From Clostridiales bacterium (GTDB lineage Bacteria; Bacillota; Clostridia; Oscillospirales; Oscillospiraceae): a stretch of DNA of 24,967 bases. Below, one piece after another: positions 23,969 through 24,967 of the stretch (position 1 is the first letter of the stretch; every line of letters starts with the position of its first letter). The translations under genes and the position numbers were made by a program. The stretch is taken from positions 1 through 24,967 of the forward strand of contig DQIA01000030.1 of assembly GCA_003525905.1 (NCBI GenBank), in the 5' to 3' direction. The notes below the pieces were generated by a model, which did not search any database, was not told where the DNA came from, and saw nothing but the letters and a program-made list of their open reading frames with translations.

Positions 23969-23993
23969 CAAAGCACCGGTTTTCTGTTAGGAT
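23965..23993 (+). promoter_or_regulatory. Sigma-A promoter of the T-box/tyrS unit
   Basis: Consensus TTGACA (23965-23970) overlapping the recN stop, 17-base spacer, TAGGAT (23988-23993) with a TGT extended -10. Transcription should begin near 24000. Confidence 0.85.
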
Positions 23994-23999
23994 ACCCAT

Positions 24000-24259
24000 A
24001 GTAAAACGCTGTGATGGAATGAAGTACCCCCGTACTCCACGCGCAGAGAGCCGCCGGTCGGTGTAAGGCGGCAGGGAAGCGGGGCGAAATACCTTCCGGA
24101 GCGGCCGACCTGAACCTGCAGTAGGGCCGGACGGGTGCGCCCGATATCGCGCAGGAGTGTGGCTGCACTCCCCGAGCCCGCCGCTGTGAAGCGCCGGGGA
24201 TGACGAGGTGGTACCGCGTAGTTTTACGCCCTCTGTCCATTGGACAGAGGGCGTTTTTT
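24000..24259 (+). promoter_or_regulatory. Tyrosine T-box leader of tyrS
   Basis: A tRNA-sensing transcription attenuator. Stem I carries AGTA (24023-24026) and AGAGAG (24045-24050); the T-box AGGTGGTACCGCG (24206-24218) is nearly consensus. Its TGGT bulge pairs with ACCA, matching the A73 discriminator of bacterial tRNA-Tyr. A candidate UAC tyrosine specifier lies at 24090-24092 after GAAA, though placement by eye is uncertain. Uncharged tRNA-Tyr would stabilise the antiterminator and allow tyrS expression. Confidence 0.9.
24228..24259 (+). terminator. T-box-controlled intrinsic terminator
   Basis: GCCCTCTGTCC (24228-24238), loop ATT, GGACAGAGGGC (24242-24252), then a T-run. The perfect 11-bp stem is the default off-state that the T-box antiterminator prevents. 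Confidence 0.95.
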
Positions 24260-24281
24260 ATGACAAAAACAGGAGGTAATT

Positions 24282-24967
24282 ATGAAACTTTATGACGAGC
24301 TTGTCGCCCGCGGCTTGATCGCGCAGGTGACGAATGAAGAAGCGATCCGCGAAATGATCGACAACGGCAAGGCCACGTTCTATATCGGCTTTGACTGCAC
24401 GGCAGACTCCCTGCATGTCGGCCATTTCATGGCCCTATGCCTGATGAAGCGCCTGCAGATGGCGGGCAATAAGCCCATCGCCCTCATCGGCGACGGCACG
24501 ACGATGATCGGCGACCCGTCGGGCCGCACCGACATGCGCCAGATGCTCACTGAGGAGACTATTGCGTATAATGCGGAGTGCTTCAAGCGTCAGATGGAGA
24601 AATTCATCGACTTCTCCGACGGCAAGGCGATCATGCTACGCAACTCTGCCTGGCTGAAGCCGCTGAACTATATCGAGCTGCTGCGCGAGGTCGGCGCCTG
24701 CTTCTCCGTCAACAACATGCTGCGCGCCGAGTGCTACAAGCAGCGCATGGAGAAGGGCCTGAGCTTCCTGGAATTCAACTACATGATCATGCAGAGCTAC
24801 GACTTCTACTACATGTTCCAGCACTACGGCTGCAACATGGAATTCGGCGGCAACGATCAGTGGAGCAACATGCTTGGCGGCACGGAGCTCATCCGCCGCA
24901 AGCTCGGCAAGGACGCCCACGCCATGACCATCACGCTGCTGCTCAACTCCGAGGGCAAGAAGATGGG
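24282..24967 (+). CDS. tyrS: Tyrosyl-tRNA synthetase (partial, 3' end cut by window)
   Basis: The first 228 residues of a class I aminoacyl-tRNA synthetase that charges tRNA-Tyr. The YIGFD segment (34-38) binds tyrosine, HVGH (45-48) is the HIGH motif, and GGNDQW is the tyrosine/ATP site. The window ends at EGKKMG, the start of the KMSKS-like loop. ATG 24282 follows AGGAGG (24271-24276). It lies 23 bases after the T-box terminator, which supports both the tyrosine assignment and regulation by tRNA charging. Confidence 0.97.
   Translation, partial: MKLYDELVARGLIAQVTNEEAIREMIDNGKATFYIGFDCTADSLHVGHFMALCLMKRLQMAGNKPIALIGDGTTMIGDPSGRTDMRQMLTEETIAYNAECFKRQMEKFIDFSDGKAIMLRNSAWLKPLNYIELLREVGACFSVNNMLRAECYKQRMEKGLSFLEFNYMIMQSYDFYYMFQHYGCNMEFGGNDQWSNMLGGTELIRRKLGKDAHAMTITLLLNSEGKKM

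Overview
The window is a stretch of GC-rich chromosome from a spore-forming member of the Clostridia, most like the Oscillospiraceae/Ruminococcaceae. Evidence: a complete spoIIIAA-AH operon, SpoIIIE, a TepA-type ClpP-like protease, a tyrosine T-box leader, strong AGGAGG ribosome-binding sites, TTG/GTG starts, and the Firmicutes gene order yqhY-nusB-xseA-xseB-ispA ... dxs-tlyA-nadK-argR-recN. I cannot name the genus from sequence reading alone. Nearly all genes are on the + strand; only a TSCPD protein (41-298) and a threonine aldolase (15636-16670) are on the - strand.

Layout. 1-5306: a TSCPD-domain protein (-), then tepA behind a promoter that looks sigma-G-like, a degenerate undecaprenyl-diphosphatase homologue, spoIIIE, and an ECF-transporter S component. 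5308-5541: a ~165-bp imperfect palindrome (MITE-like) followed by a strong terminator. 5592-10240: the eight-gene spoIIIA operon, which encodes the ATPase and membrane channel joining mother cell and forespore. 10294-14617: a new transcription unit with an Asp23 protein, nusB, a TsaD-like paralogue, xseA, xseB and ispA, most genes overlapping by a few bases. 14629-16670: an xdhC-like gene and a convergent threonine aldolase sharing a bidirectional terminator.

16671-18315 is the most interesting part. About 600 bases without a convincing ORF, full of complementary segments, start behind a very good sigma-A promoter (17004-17032) and end just before a small four-helix membrane protein gene that lies directly upstream of dxs. 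Position, size and the adjacent protein match the OLE RNA (Ornate, Large, Extremophilic) and its membrane partner OapA. In known OLE bacteria this RNA lies between ispA and dxs; here the xdhC/threonine aldolase pair has split that order, and the OLE-oapA-dxs unit carries its own promoter.

18337-23968: dxs, tlyA, nadK, argR and recN follow with short gaps or overlaps, probably as one operon read from the OLE promoter. 23965-24967: a promoter overlapping the recN stop drives a T-box leader with a classic antiterminator motif and terminator, followed by tyrS, which runs off the window end at its KMSKS-like motif.
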